Notes: generated from the sequence alone by a model not told the origin. 36,506 nt of DNA from Stephanodiscus triporus (GCA_036939755.1 JALLAZ010000159.1:1-36506); one strand, 5' to 3'; numbered from the stretch's first letter, positions 20,882 to 32,106 are shown. Numbers and translations are program-made.

Positions 20882-21503
20882 TGAATTAATCGAGATAATA
20901 TTTGTTTTAGCATTACCACTAAGTTACCTTGTAATGCACAACAGGCAAACCCACCACAAGAGACGACATTCGAAAATAAGATGGTTCCACGCACTTAGAG
21001 GTGGGGTGCTTAAAAAGTATGATCACCAAATAATAGGGTAATAAAAAGTACTAACACGAAATGTCAGGTTAACAAAAATATATCATGTGGAACTTCAACA
21101 AAAACGAGGTAAACAAAAACTGACATTGGTGCAAGTGAGGTATATAAAAACCCAAACTTAAGTACGTGGGTAATATAAAAGTATATAATGACAGAGGGAG
21201 GTAAACCAAAAGTTATGTTACGATGCGTGTAATCCACGCTAACTAATTCAAGGTAAACAAAAAGGTACCCAAAAAAACACGAAAGTGGATATGTGGTAGG
21301 GGTAGAAAAAAAGTGGTTTAAGTAGTCGTTGCAGGGGGAAACCGAAAAGCTATAAGTGGGGGTATGGGAACAGATGTCCGAATAATTTTTGGTGTAAGTG
21401 GACACATACATGGGAATAGTACGAAGGCCCAAGATGAGGATATTATTCAAAAAAACGCGAGCGCCATTTTTTTTTTCCATAGAGAAGATAGGTATTATTT
21501 TTA
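20882..21503. other. AT-rich spacer before the PPR-SMR gene
   Basis: Holds the 3' flank of the transposase and a degenerate minisatellite (listed separately). The last 80 bases are A/T-rich and presumably include the PPR-SMR promoter. No other gene is visible. Confidence 0.5.
21060..21420. repeat. Degenerate ~30-bp minisatellite, GGTAAACAAAAA-type core
   Basis: Variants of a GGTAA(A)CAAAAA core start at 21067, 21108, 21139, 21169, 21200 and 21252. The four from 21108 to 21200 are spaced 30-31 bases, and looser copies follow to about 21400. Units are strongly diverged outside the core. The long minus-strand ORF here (21064-21822) is a by-product of the low stop density. Confidence 0.6.
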
Positions 21504-22098
21504 ATGCGGCGATTCCTCGGGCGGCTCGTCGCGGTCCTCGCCGTCGACGCCGGGCGGCGGGTCGGGACGACGTCGACGACGACGAGCGCGTTCCGTCCCC
21601 CCCCCCACCGCCCGACGACGCGCCCGCCGCCGTCGAATCCTCCCCCGCCGCGATCGTCTTCGTCTTCGTCGTCGTCGTCCCGACCGCCCCCCCCGCCGAC
21701 GCGCGACGGCGGCGGCGGCCGCCGGCACCACGGCACGGTCGCGCGGGCGGACGATCGCCGCCGCCGCGGGAACGGCGGGAACGGGGGGGGGGTCGACTAC
21801 GGCGACGCATCGTCCTCCTCATTCGTCGTCGTCGACTACGACGACGTCCCGCGTCGGGCGTCGCGTTCGTCGCGGGGGGGGGGACGGCCCGACGATGAAG
21901 ACGGAGGGGACGTGGACGACTACGACGACTACGGCCGTCGGCGTCGTCGTAGTCGTCCCGGCAGGGGGGGGGGGAGGGGAAAAAAAGCGATCCTTGATAA
22001 GTTCGAGGACGTCGTCCGTCGCGTCGGGGAGACGAACGATCATCATCGTCGTCATCGATCCGTCGTCGGGACGCTCGACGTTATGGTCCGCGACCTGC

Positions 22099-22129
<31 letters not shown>

Positions 22130-25100
22130 TTCTTCCTCGTCGCGCGGGATGGCGAACGACGAAGACGACGGCGAAGACGACGACGAGGAGAAGAAGCGGA
22201 GGAGGAGGCGGCGGTTGCATCGTATCTCGCGGCGAATTACGCCCGCGGACGCGTCGCGCCTGATACGACTGCTCGGGAACGCGGGCGCGCGCGACGCGAT
22301 GCTCGACTTCGTCCGGGGTTATTGCCGGGACCTGCTCGATGATGACGACGACGACGACGAGGATTACGACAACGACGAAAACGACGACGAAGATCGACGA
22401 CGACGACGGCGGAGGCGGAGGCGGAGGGACGACGCGATCGTCCGCGCCTACGCGACTGCCATCTCCTCCATCGCGGGACCACCCCGGAGGGGGAGGGGGA
22501 GGGGGACGACGGGATACTCGGGAGGATCGTCGTCATCGTCGTCGTCGTCGCGTTCGTACTACTCCTCGACGGAGAAGGAGTATAGGACGGGGAAATTCCT
22601 CCTCTCGTTGGTCGACGAGATGGAGGTCGAATGTCGAGTCAGGCCGAATTCGTACGTGCTATCCGCGGTTCTGCTCGGCGTCGACGACGCGTCCGAGTCG
22701 ATGAATATCCTGGACGAGTTCGAGAGGAGGTACGGAGGTTACGACGACGACGACGTCGTCGTCGTTACCGTCGAGGTGTACAACGTCGCGATATCGCGCT
22801 GCTTGAGGGGGATGAGGGAACACGGGTGGCAGAAGGCGCTGTCGATATTGGGACGCATGCGCAGGGCGGGTCCGGAACCCAACGAGATGACGTACTCGCA
22901 CGTGATTGGAGCGTGCGCGTCGGGGGGGCAGTCGAACGTCGCATTCTCCCTCCTCGACGAGGTTCGTCGCTCGTGCCGGCTCCGGGACGATGGAGACGGC
23001 GACGGCGACGGCGTCCGCCCCCCCGCCATCACGGCGGGGCTGTACCTCCCGCTCCTAAGGGCGTGCGCCGATTCGGGCGATCACGCGAGGGTAGGGTCGA
23101 TAGTCGACATGATGAGGGAGGATTCTCTTGCGGTGTCGACCGAGATCATAAATTCGTACCTCCTGTCGCTGGCCAGGGGCGGACTCCACGCTCGCGCGTC
23201 GTCGGTCCTCGACGGCATGATCGCCGACGGCCCGTCGTCGTCGTCGTCGTCGTCGACCACCGCCCTCCCCCGCTGCCGCCCCGACGTCGTCTCGTACAAC
23301 ACCGTCCTCCTGGCGCACGCGAACGCCGGAGATTACGACGGCGCCCGGGACCTGCTCGATCGGATGGCGAGCGGCGATCGCGGGGACGTTCGGCCGGACG
23401 TCGCGAGCTACAACACCGTGATATCGTGCGCGTGCCCGCTCGACGCGCTGTCCCTGATCCGGGAGATGAGGCTCACGCGTCGGAACAGGGACGGCGTCGT
23501 GATGCCGAACTCCGTCACCTACGTCAACGCCATCGTCCGTTGTCGGAAGGCGACGATCGACGGCGACGATCCCGATTCGGCGTTCGAGATCGCGCTGCAC
23601 CTGCTGGACATGGCGCGCGAGGAGGACGACGGCGGGGGCATCGACATCAACGTCTTCGTTTACTCGGCGTCGATATGGATGGCCGAGGCCGTGGGCGATT
23701 ATCGCATCGCGGTGCGGCTGCTGAGGGAAATGGGGTGTCCACCGAACGGCGTCTGCTACGACGGGGTCATATCGGCCCTCTCAAAACACGGGCTGCATCG
23801 CGAGGCGCTGTACCTCTACTACGAAATGCGATCGATGGGACTCGCGGCGACGAGGAAGACGTACCAGAGATTGGCACACGCGATAGACAACTCCCGCGAT
23901 CCTGAATTATCGCGTCAGAAGAGGATTGCCCTGCTATCGGGGGTCCTATCCCGGATGACAGTAGAGGATCGAAGCGTTCGCGTGGGCGGGCCTCTATTCG
24001 AATCGATCATTAGGAATCACGGGAATGCCACTAATCCCAAGATCGCCTACCAAGCGGCGAGGATGGCTTTCGACTCGATCGTCGGTCCCGCGGACGATGC
24101 TTGCCTCTCGGCGATGCTGCGCATTTGCTCCATGGCCGAGCCGGTCAGGTGGAACGAGGCACTGATGTTGATCCATTCCTCAGACATCGTGAGTAAGGCC
24201 CCTCGTCCCGGCTTGGTATCAAATCGTGCACTGAGTCATGCCGTGATAGCCTGTTCGAAGGCAGATCAATATGAGGAAGCGTTGAACCTTATCGAATTGT
24301 ACGGAACGTGTGTCGTCAGCCGGGGCATCGGCGAAGGAAAGTCAATCGCGAACCGGGGTGGATCAGTCAGTGTCAAAGCTGTAAACGCAGTCATCAGTGC
24401 ATGCGGCAGAAGGTCAAGGCCCGATGTGGCTGTCCAAATATTGAATGAAATGGGAACAATTTGCGGCGTCGAACCAGAAGAGGCGAGCTATCGATTGGCC
24501 ATCATCGCGTGCAATCAAGCCGAGCATAGGGAAAAACATCGCCGTCAGACAACTTCTATTGGACCGGAATTCAAATGGTGGCAATGCGCCCTTTCCCTTT
24601 TAAGGCGAATGAAAGAAGATGGCCTGAAGCCTTCGATGCAGACGATCTCATCTGTTGTCAGTGCGTGCGAAGCGGCAGGGGAATGGCAGAGAGCCCTTGG
24701 AGTTCTGAAGTCAATTTTTCCTCTCCTTGGCGATGGTGAAATTGAACAGATGGGTAACCCTGAGCCTCCCAACTTATATTGCTTAAACGCCGCGATTGCG
24801 GCCTGTGAAAAGGGAAACGCGTGGGTCGAGGCCCTCCAACTGTACGAAAGCATACGAACGATGCAGGATAGCGAAAATGCTGTGAGGCCAAACTTCATCA
24901 CGGTCAATAGCCTTCTGATTGCGCTCGAACGTGCTCATCAAAATGAACTCGCATGTAGTATATACAGAGATGCCGTGAAAGAGAAAATTGTACAGCCTTG
25001 GAAGCGTCGGTATGACAATGATGGTAAATTGAGGAGGATGATGGTCAGTGCGAATACTTGTCGTGCTTCTGCTGTTTTGCTATTTGTCATTGTCTCTCAT

Positions 25101-25405
25101 GTCGCATCCTGTCATCGTAGGATCTCCACAAATTTTCCGCTCCCATGGCTAAAATTGCCGTGAGAAGCTTCATGGAGACCGAACTCACTGCGCCAAGATG
25201 GAAACCTGTCAGCGCCGATGTAGTGTTTATAGTTGGAAAAGGCAAACGAAGTGAGGACAAGCCTGTACTACTTCCAGCCATAGCACACATGTTGCAGGAA
25301 GAGTATGGTATAATCGCGGTGCTGGATGAGACAAATACCGGGCGACTAAGGGTGTCAAAGGACGGCATTAGAAGTTTAGTCGAGAGGAAGAAGTGGAAAA
25401 TCTGA
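21504..25405 (+). CDS. PPR-SMR protein with predicted plastid presequence, 2 exons
   Basis: Exons 21504-25043 and 25121-25405; the 77-base intron is GT-AG. Splicing adds a Smr domain that begins exactly at the classic DLH motif (residues about 1181-1183) and continues with the GKGK loop (1219-1222); the total is about 1274 residues. Upstream lie a dozen or more PPR-like helical repeats, for example VEVYNVAISRCLRGM, PNEMTYSHVIGACA, PDVVSYNTVLLAHANAGDYDGARDLLDRM and NLYCLNAAIAACEKGNAW. PPR tracts bind organellar RNA; Smr domains of plant PPR-SMR proteins are implicated in RNA cleavage or translation control. The N-terminus has a hydrophobic core (about 7-14) and TTSAF-R-P at 26-32, the plastid-import motif. 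A disordered, Ser/Asp/Arg-rich region (about 35-330) is coded by GAC/TCG repeats. GC content falls abruptly in the 3' third. Confidence 0.87.
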
Positions 25406-25767
25406 CAGTGGGCCACACAATCTGAGCAACGGAAAAGATGAACCATGCCATGATGTGATGAAAAAGAGGACATTTACTCTTACAATATTTATGGTTTTGA
25501 GTCTGAGGTTTGAGGGAGTTAGAATTTCGAGGATCAACTTGCTTCACTCACTCTGTTTTCGCCGATGAGTAAAGTGGTGTATTCTCGTGGGTCCTAAGTA
25601 GCTCCTACCTCATCCTTGCGTTGGTGGCCTTTTTCAACTTGTCCACAGTAGACACCTGGTCAATCTCCGTTGCCCTGTTTGGAAGAAGATCATCGTTAAT
25701 TGGTAGGACGAAAAAAATCAATACGCATGTCTTGTTAGTGGTGAAAATTTCAGCTCTATGAGTCTTC
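25406..25767. other. Spacer between PPR-SMR and exonuclease genes
   Basis: AT-rich, with no ORF longer than about 80 codons and no motif. It may hide a short 5' exon of the exonuclease gene: several AG acceptors are present, but none can be chosen from sequence alone. Confidence 0.4.
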
Positions 25768-26966
25768 TTGAAAATTTCAACCCGAGCCTCTTGTTTCCAC
25801 TGGAGCCTCGCACAATTATTGATCATGGTGAAATTTGCTTTAAGCCCATTCATCTTTATTCAGGACGATGCAGGCTTCGATGCTTCCACCAAAGCCCTTC
25901 TTGGCCGGGATGCATATGTTTTCGATTCGGAGGGCGTAGATCTTGGCCGTTCGCCAGGTTCTCTTACGGTGGCGACTATCGCAAGTCTTGATAATGATTC
26001 TCTCATTTATGTTTTTGACGTGCAAGTTTTGGGAGCCAAGAAAGTGTTCTCCCGGAAAGACCCAAGTCTTACAACTATCCTTGAGGGATATGCTCCGATT
26101 GTAACGTTTGATTGTCGGTCTGACAGTGACGCACTGTTTCATCATTTCGGGGTCAAGATGCGTAACGTCCGCGATGTTCAGGTTCTTGACCAAGCCGCAA
26201 GGATCTTCAATGGAGAGCTACCTCCTAAAAGGTGCAATTATCTCGTTAATGCGGGCGTGCCACGTCTCGCTGGAATGGACACTGTAGCGAAAAGACTTGA
26301 CGTAGCCCTTCATAGTACTTTGATTGCTCCGCACATGCTTGATTCGAAAGCTTGGGAGAAACGGCCAGTGAAAGCAGACGCAATCGAGTATGCAGCTAAA
26401 GATGTCCATATTATCCGAGGATGCACAACAAAGCTTGGATTATGATACGCAAGAAATTCGTCTCGTTGAAGAGTACGTCCCCCTGGGAGGCATTTTGGAG
26501 CCTACTCGAAAGCGCATACTTGGACCGAAGTATGCAGTATGTCTCAATGCTAAGAGACCGTGCCTCAAACCCATGGTCCTCCTCTCTTGGTTCACTTTCG
26601 ATAGTTGATCGTGATTTCGTCATTGAAGAGCGCCCCCTCGTGGACGAAGCGAGTTTGCCAAAGGACCACCCGAGGCGTCTAGGCGAACAGCGTGTGTGCC
26701 TAGGCCAGGAAAAATGGGATTCAGTGATTCACATTTTGAAATCAACGGAGTCCCCCAAGCCTAGTGGTAAGGCCTTTGAGGGAGTCATGTTTGTACTACA
26801 GCACAATGAGTGGTACACCCGCGAGGGTCTTGAAGAAATTGTCCGCCTCGCAGGCAGCTATCCATTCACTGCGAAGCAACGGAATCAAATTGCGAGTCCT
26901 CCCAAACTAGTTTCGAGGGATTACGACGACGATGATTACTGTGGCTACGACGATGACAGCTACTGA
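25768..26966 (+). CDS. DEDDy 3'-5' exonuclease (RNase D/EXD1-like), frameshifted or mis-spliced model
   Basis: The frame from 25768 or from the AG acceptor at 25863 to 26445 carries exonuclease motifs: VFDSEGV (D-x-E, Exo I), IVTFDCRSDSDALFH (Exo II Asp) and IEYAAKDVHII (Y-x3-D, Exo III). That order marks the DEDDy superfamily of 3'-5' exonucleases acting on RNA or DNA. The frame then stops at 26445, while a coding-like continuation (RSMQYVSMLRDRASNPW, later EGVMFVLQHNEWYTREGLEEIV and an Asp/Tyr-rich end) runs in the -1 frame to 26966. A single -1 shift near 26440 would join them; no good intron does. So it is a sequencing slip, a programmed event or a new pseudogene. The N-terminus is uncertain: ATG 25768 is usable, but residues before DDAGF may be intronic. 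Confidence 0.68.
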
Positions 26967-27146
26967 TTACTCCTATTAGTTTAAGAAAAGTTAATAATCT
27001 TTTGCGTTATCGTTGAGCTCGCATAAGATATTATGGTCAAAAAAATGCGCGGGAAAGTATCGTAGGGAGTAAGGGAGCGGAAGAACGACGGTGGTGCGGC
27101 GTCGAGGTGCCAGAGATGCAGCGTCAACTGTAATTCAACTGGAAGC

Positions 27147-29870
27147 ATGGCAGACGACAGTGTATCCGTAGTCGACCTAACGTCAAGCTCGGAGGAAGCC
27201 GATGACGACGGTCCCGCCTCGGCCGCCGCCTTCGCCACCTCCCCCGCCGACGGGACGACGCCGCGCCGCCGCCTCAAGAGGCAGCTGCTGGAACTCAGGG
27301 ATTACCTCTCCGCCCCTCCGCCGCCGAGTTCGTCGGGCACATCGTCGTCTTCGTCGTCGTCGGACGATGACGACAACGACGGCAAGCTCACTCCTCCATC
27401 GGCCGAACGCGATGCCGCGGCCGCCGACGTCACGCCCGACCACGGCCGACGGGGCAACAAGCGCGCGGGTAAAGCCTCCTTCCCGCGCCACGCGAAACGG
27501 GGTGGGAGGACGACGGGCGGATGCGGCGGCGGCGAACGCGACGAGGCCCGCGGCGCGAGGGACGACGAAGACGGGGACTCGTCGTCGCGGCGCGGTGATG
27601 GGGGTAACGACGCGAATGGCTATTACGAGGTGGACGAAATCCTGGACCGGAAGTTGTCGGCGCGGTTGCCCGGAGCGGTGGAATATCGTAAGTCTTCGTG
27701 ATGAGCTCCTACTTAATGTGTGACTGTCTACGCGATCCATGTCCACTCTTACGGCTATCGGCTGTCCCGTGGCAAACTATCTCATCATTTCATTACTTGC
27801 TTCGTTTACCCTCCCGCCGCCACGCCCGTCCTTGGTAGTCGTTCGATGGAAGGGGGAGTACGAGGATAGCTGGATGATCGCGGAGAATCTTGACCAGAAT
27901 TCGTTGGCCGACGCCTTTCGGAAGTTCCCCACGGACACCGATCGCGTGCGTGACCGCGACCGCAATCGCGAGGCTGGCATGTCGAGGTTGAGTGTGGAGG
28001 AGGAGGCGCAATCTGGTCTCGATTCCGATGACTTCAGTGACGACGAAGAGGAGGATGAGGAGGAAGACGACGGCAGCGACGAGGAAGAGGAGGACGATAA
28101 ATTGGAAAAATCTTCCGATGGTGCGCAGGAATCTGACGAGGACGACGATGGCGGCGGCAAGGCTGTAAAGGATGTTAAGGATCCCGATTTAGCACACTTG
28201 GAAGATAGTGGTGAGTCGAATGCGATGCATTCAACCCAACATTCCCCCTATCATTGACATTGCAAGTATTCAAACGCCAACTCATTATATGTATGATTTT
28301 ATTCCCTTCGTGACATCGCTAGACTACAACTCTCCCGGCACTGCCGAGCTTGTTCTCAATCGCAAGACCTACCGCGTCGGTCAGTCATACTTTGGTATTA
28401 ATGAGAAATCCATCTACACCATCTCAATGATCCTGCCGAAGAAAAGGGAGGCCAAGTGTCTTAAATACATGCGTATGGACGGGTGCTTCGTGTGTCCGAT
28501 GGGACGGGAAGGAAGTTACGCCCTGATGAGAGGAGAGGAAATAAGGTCGTTGGCAGATTTGAAGCGTCCCTGTAGGGTAACATTTGACATTTATCACATG
28601 AGATACGAGGACGATGACAATCAACGTTCATTTGCCTTCTACAATGAAACGGGGAAGATGCAAGATCATCATACTGGCAGACCTGCCGTACGTGAGTAAA
28701 TCTTAAATCCTCGTGGATATTTTCATGATACCATGTGCTAATCAATACGTTCGCCACCATCCTCTTGTGTACAGTGGATTTGTTCGCGGGTGCTGGCGGC
28801 ATGTCTCTTGGCATGGAAAAATTCTTTGACGTGAAGTGGATCGTCGACAACGACCACTCGGCAGCTGCCACGCTCAGGGCTAATAAGACGGGGTCCAATG
28901 TTCACATCTACACGGAGGACGTGAAAACATTCCTGCGTCAGTCCGTCCGAGGCAATCTTTGCTACCCTTCGGTGGGAGAGGTGGACCACATCCATGCTAG
29001 CCGTGAGTTGGTGTTGCATCATGTGTATGTTTCGGAATATTTCTATTGATTGTTCTCTCTTCTCGTGCCAGCGCCCTGCAAGGGCTTTTCTCGCGCAAAT
29101 CGTAATGGAGGCAAAAATGACATGCAGAATAATAAAGTGAGCATCTGAGAATCATACTTTGTTCTAGTGCATGACATGATTTATCATTTTATATTGTTCT
29201 GCCATAGCAAACATTATTGTTCATCAAGGCAATTAAACACTTCCGCCCGAAGACGACCACCTTCGAAAACGTACCGGGACTAGTGTTAGAAGATTTTAAA
29301 GGATATTTGCAGTCGGTTGTAGCTGATCTCTTGCAAATGTCATATCAGGTGCGGGTCAAGGTATTGCTTTCAAGTTCTTACGGTGATCCGCAGAAGAGGC
29401 GACGCTTAATACTCGTGGCGGCTCGCAGCGATTGCTTGTTGCCAGACATGCCTCTGCCTACCCACGGAGAAAGTCCCCTCCTCCCTATTAAGACATGTAA
29501 AGATGCGCTCCAAATGTTCGAGAAGCATTACCCTGCTGCGGCCAGTTCTAGCGGAGCCGTTCTCATTCATAATACAATTGTGTTCAATCATATCATCCCA
29601 CGTCACAAATATGACAAAGAGAATGATTTCAAGTTGATTGGTGACGAACCATCAAGAACGATCTTGGCTCGGGCACGTCCGTATTTGCATTACGGCGGCG
29701 CTAGGTTCATCTCAGTGAGGGAGGCGGCATGCTTGCAATCCTTCCCAGTCACGTATCAGTTCTTTGGGAGCCTGGCTAGCCAATATTCTCAAGTGGGGAA
29801 TGCGGTAAGTGTTAAAATGGCCACTGCAATCGCACGGAGCGTGGCTATTGTGCATGGCTGTGCAGTTTAG
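27147..29870 (+). CDS. Chromodomain DNA (cytosine-5) methyltransferase, 6 exons
   Basis: Exons 27147-27687, 27839-28210, 28323-28691, 28775-29002, 29072-29136 and 29208-29870 give about 745 residues; all introns (69-151 bases) are GT-AG. Splicing rebuilds each hallmark. The chromodomain is YYEVDEILD...EYLVRWKGEYEDSW (about 159-215), and its EYLVRWKG core spans intron 1. Methyltransferase motif I LDLFAGAGGMSLG (428-440) spans intron 3, the catalytic motif IV SPPCKGFS (Cys506) spans intron 4, and then come ENV (545-547), YGDPQKRRR (motif VIII), SVREAACLQSFP (IX) and QVGNAVS (X). Residues 305-427 may be a BAH-like module; that is tentative. The chromodomain precedes the catalytic core instead of being inserted in it as in plant chromomethylases. 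Exon 1 and exon 2 encode long acidic tracts. Likely role: methylation of histone-marked chromatin such as transposons, inferred from architecture. No TRD-type large linker is seen. Confidence 0.9.
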
Positions 29871-30439
29871 GGAGTAGTAACAACATGTTGGAGCGTGTTG
29901 GCACAAAAGATTTAAGCTGCAATATAATTAAACTTTGCTATATTAGTGTGTGGATTCTAGAAGAATTATGAGAAACAGATTTAAGTAGAGACCATAAAAT
30001 CTACCTGTTTGCCCAGTTTGTGTGTGTGGGTGTTATGTTAATTAGCACCCCTGGACTGACACCTGGTAGACATTTTTTGACCTAAAATATGTATGGCTGA
30101 GGAGGACAGGGTGCATTAGTATGGTATGCCATCATTGAAGTCAATATTTCCAATTCCAACAATCACGATTGACAGTGTAGGACATGAGATCCTGAGGCAA
30201 GAGCTTGTCTTGTGGCCTCAACTGAATGTCTTGTTTATTTGCTCTGTTTGTGACCGAGTGCACAAGTACTAATCACCATTATCATCAGTCACCTGTGAAT
30301 GTATGAATGCCCCTAGCGTGCTTTGTTTCTCATTCCCCAAGATTATCAATACAGGAGCAAGAGTAAAGCATGAGAAGAAGGTGGACAATTGCTGTACTGT
30401 CTAGAGCTACATCACAGCCAAATATTGACTCTTTCGATC
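29871..30439. other. Spacer 3' of the methyltransferase
   Basis: AT-rich, stop-dense sequence with no recognisable gene. It contains the 3' UTR of the methyltransferase and merges into the duplicated segment that follows. Confidence 0.5.
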
Positions 30440-30790
30440 ATTTGTAGAACATGTATGTGGAAATCATTCCATGTGATTTTGGACCCTGGGCTTAGATGAA
30501 TAAGGGCTTCATTTGATGCAAACCATGGACTGAAGATTACAGCCAACACACAAGTCAGACAGATAAGTGTGTTGGTAATGGCATGTTGATGACGGATACA
30601 TATCCTGTATGGCTAACACCTTATACATGTTTTGAGTGGATGCGGGAACCATTCCATGTGGGTTTGTAGCTTGGGCCATTGCACAAAGGCTTCATTTGAT
30701 GTCCAGCAGGGACCAAGGATTTCTGCCAACACAAAATCTGGCCCAACAAGTGCAATGGTAACGGCATGATGATGGATCCATATCCCCATC
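30440..30790. repeat. Diverged direct duplication, offset about 184 bp
   Basis: Two copies share CATTCCATGTG (30465 and 30650), GGCTTCATTTGATG (30505 and 30688), GGTAA(T/C)GGCATG and TCATAT-type blocks in the same order. Identity between blocks is modest, so the duplication is old. No coding capacity is seen on either strand. Confidence 0.65.
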
Positions 30791-30880
30791 CACAGCACAT
30801 GAAGGTTAGGAATTAACACAATTTAAAATTAGCATTAGTACTTTTCCAAAGTAAGTTCTAGCCCTAGCAACTGCTGCGTA

Positions 30881-31750
30881 TCAATGCATATGGTAGAGAG
30901 TATTAGGTACCAGGAAAATACCGGCAATAGCCGGTCTGTAGGCAAGTTTTGAGCTCACTTGGAAGTCTTGCTGACCAGAGAAAGGACACACTGTTGCTCC
31001 CATAAGCTGCTGGAAAAAGGCCTGCACTGTGACACCTGGTCCCTGGTGGATATGGCCAATAGCTGCATGCGGTTGCATTGAATAGCCTGAGAACTCAAGA
31101 TGGTATGCCACACCATAGCCAAAGCAAGCCGTACAATCCTGTCATTGGCATCCAACGCATCTTGAAGAAGTCAGTTCTGGTGGAGGAGAGATTGAATTTT
31201 GATGGTTGAAGATCAACCGGGCCATCCTGGAAAGTGATGTCCAAAATCTGGGCTCGGACATCTGTGGGGGACATCATACAAAGTTCTTCCTCCAGACCAT
31301 GGAATGTCAACAGATCATCACTTGAACAGAGGTCTGGGGAAGTTTGATATAATATTCCGTCCGCAGCATCGTAGCTCCTGCAGGGGTGACATTGATGACA
31401 ATCCAATTTTTGTTGAAGAATTGGAACCAATCACTAATGGTACCATTGACTGTCACAATGAGGTTGAGTTGAGTGCCTAAGGCGTCCTCCTGGAGTCAAA
31501 GGGCAATGTTGTGGGCCGTGAGTGCAGTCTTGTTGCAATGAAATGTGTGAGCCCTTGACTGGTCAACAACGACTGGATAAAGCATGATTGTAAATGCACA
31601 TACATGAACCAGGACCAGCACACACAGGGCAAACGACATGTCCATGCCACCAGCTGCTGGAGAGTTGGGCATAGGAACGAAGTCAAATGACAAGGAAGTG
31701 GGTTGCAACTCATAAATAGGTGGTCTGGTGGTAAAATGTGATTTTTTCAA
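30881..31750 (-). pseudogene. Broken minus-strand reading frame, unidentified
   Basis: A chain of coding-like segments on the minus strand is broken by several frameshifts. The upstream piece (from 31750) contains a hydrophobic helix (MSFALCVLVLVHVCAFTIML). A middle frame reads DALGTQLNLIVTVNGTISDW and FFNKNWIVINVTP. The downstream pieces read DVRAQILDITFQDG and GVTVQAFFQQLMGATVC, ending near 30881. Consecutive segments overlap without gaps, which suggests one old protein of about 290 residues. I do not recognise the family. It lies just upstream of the copia element and could be an older transposon ORF or a dead host gene. Confidence 0.4.
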
Positions 31751-31855
31751 ATACCCCCCACACCACTTCTGAGTAATTTAAACTGCTGAACTATGTGCGA
31801 ATATGACATCCTGAACGTTTCATTGGAAAAAATTGACCAGATCCCACCCGTTGGG

Positions 31856-32106
31856 CGTTGGGAGACCATGCCTATTAGGGGCGACGAACAGACAACTAGT
31901 CAGAGCTCCCCAAATACAAGAAAGGACAAGAAAGAATTGAACTTATAAGAGTCCAAGAAAATGCCAATGAGAGGGCAGGAAAACATCACACTTGGGGGTG
32001 TGATCAGCATCAAAGGAAGTAGGATGAGCCTAAAGCTCACTTTAATATATTAATTTAGGAATACAATATCATATCCTTAGCGTCATGAATCGACGTCTAC
32101 TCAACA
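31856..32106 (+). repeat. 5' LTR of the copia element (3' border approximate)
   Basis: The first 102 bases align with the 3' LTR from 36405 (shared GTTGGGAGACCA and the block GGGGCGACGAACAGACAACT). The first base of the expected TG is mutated to C. The end is placed at the CA of ACTCAACA at 32106, but no primer-binding site was recognised, so this border is a guess. A perfect palindrome, TTAATATATTAA, occurs at about 32042 and again just past the border at about 32107. Confidence 0.6.

Noticed and set aside
21064..21822. 252-residue minus-strand ORF
   Set aside because: Half of it lies in the degenerate minisatellite and half opposes the CpG-rich start of the PPR-SMR gene; no domain.
26537..26604. 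Candidate intron with a strong GTATGT donor in the exonuclease gene
   Set aside because: Its removal leads into a frame that stops at about 26680 and skips the coding-like C-terminal region.
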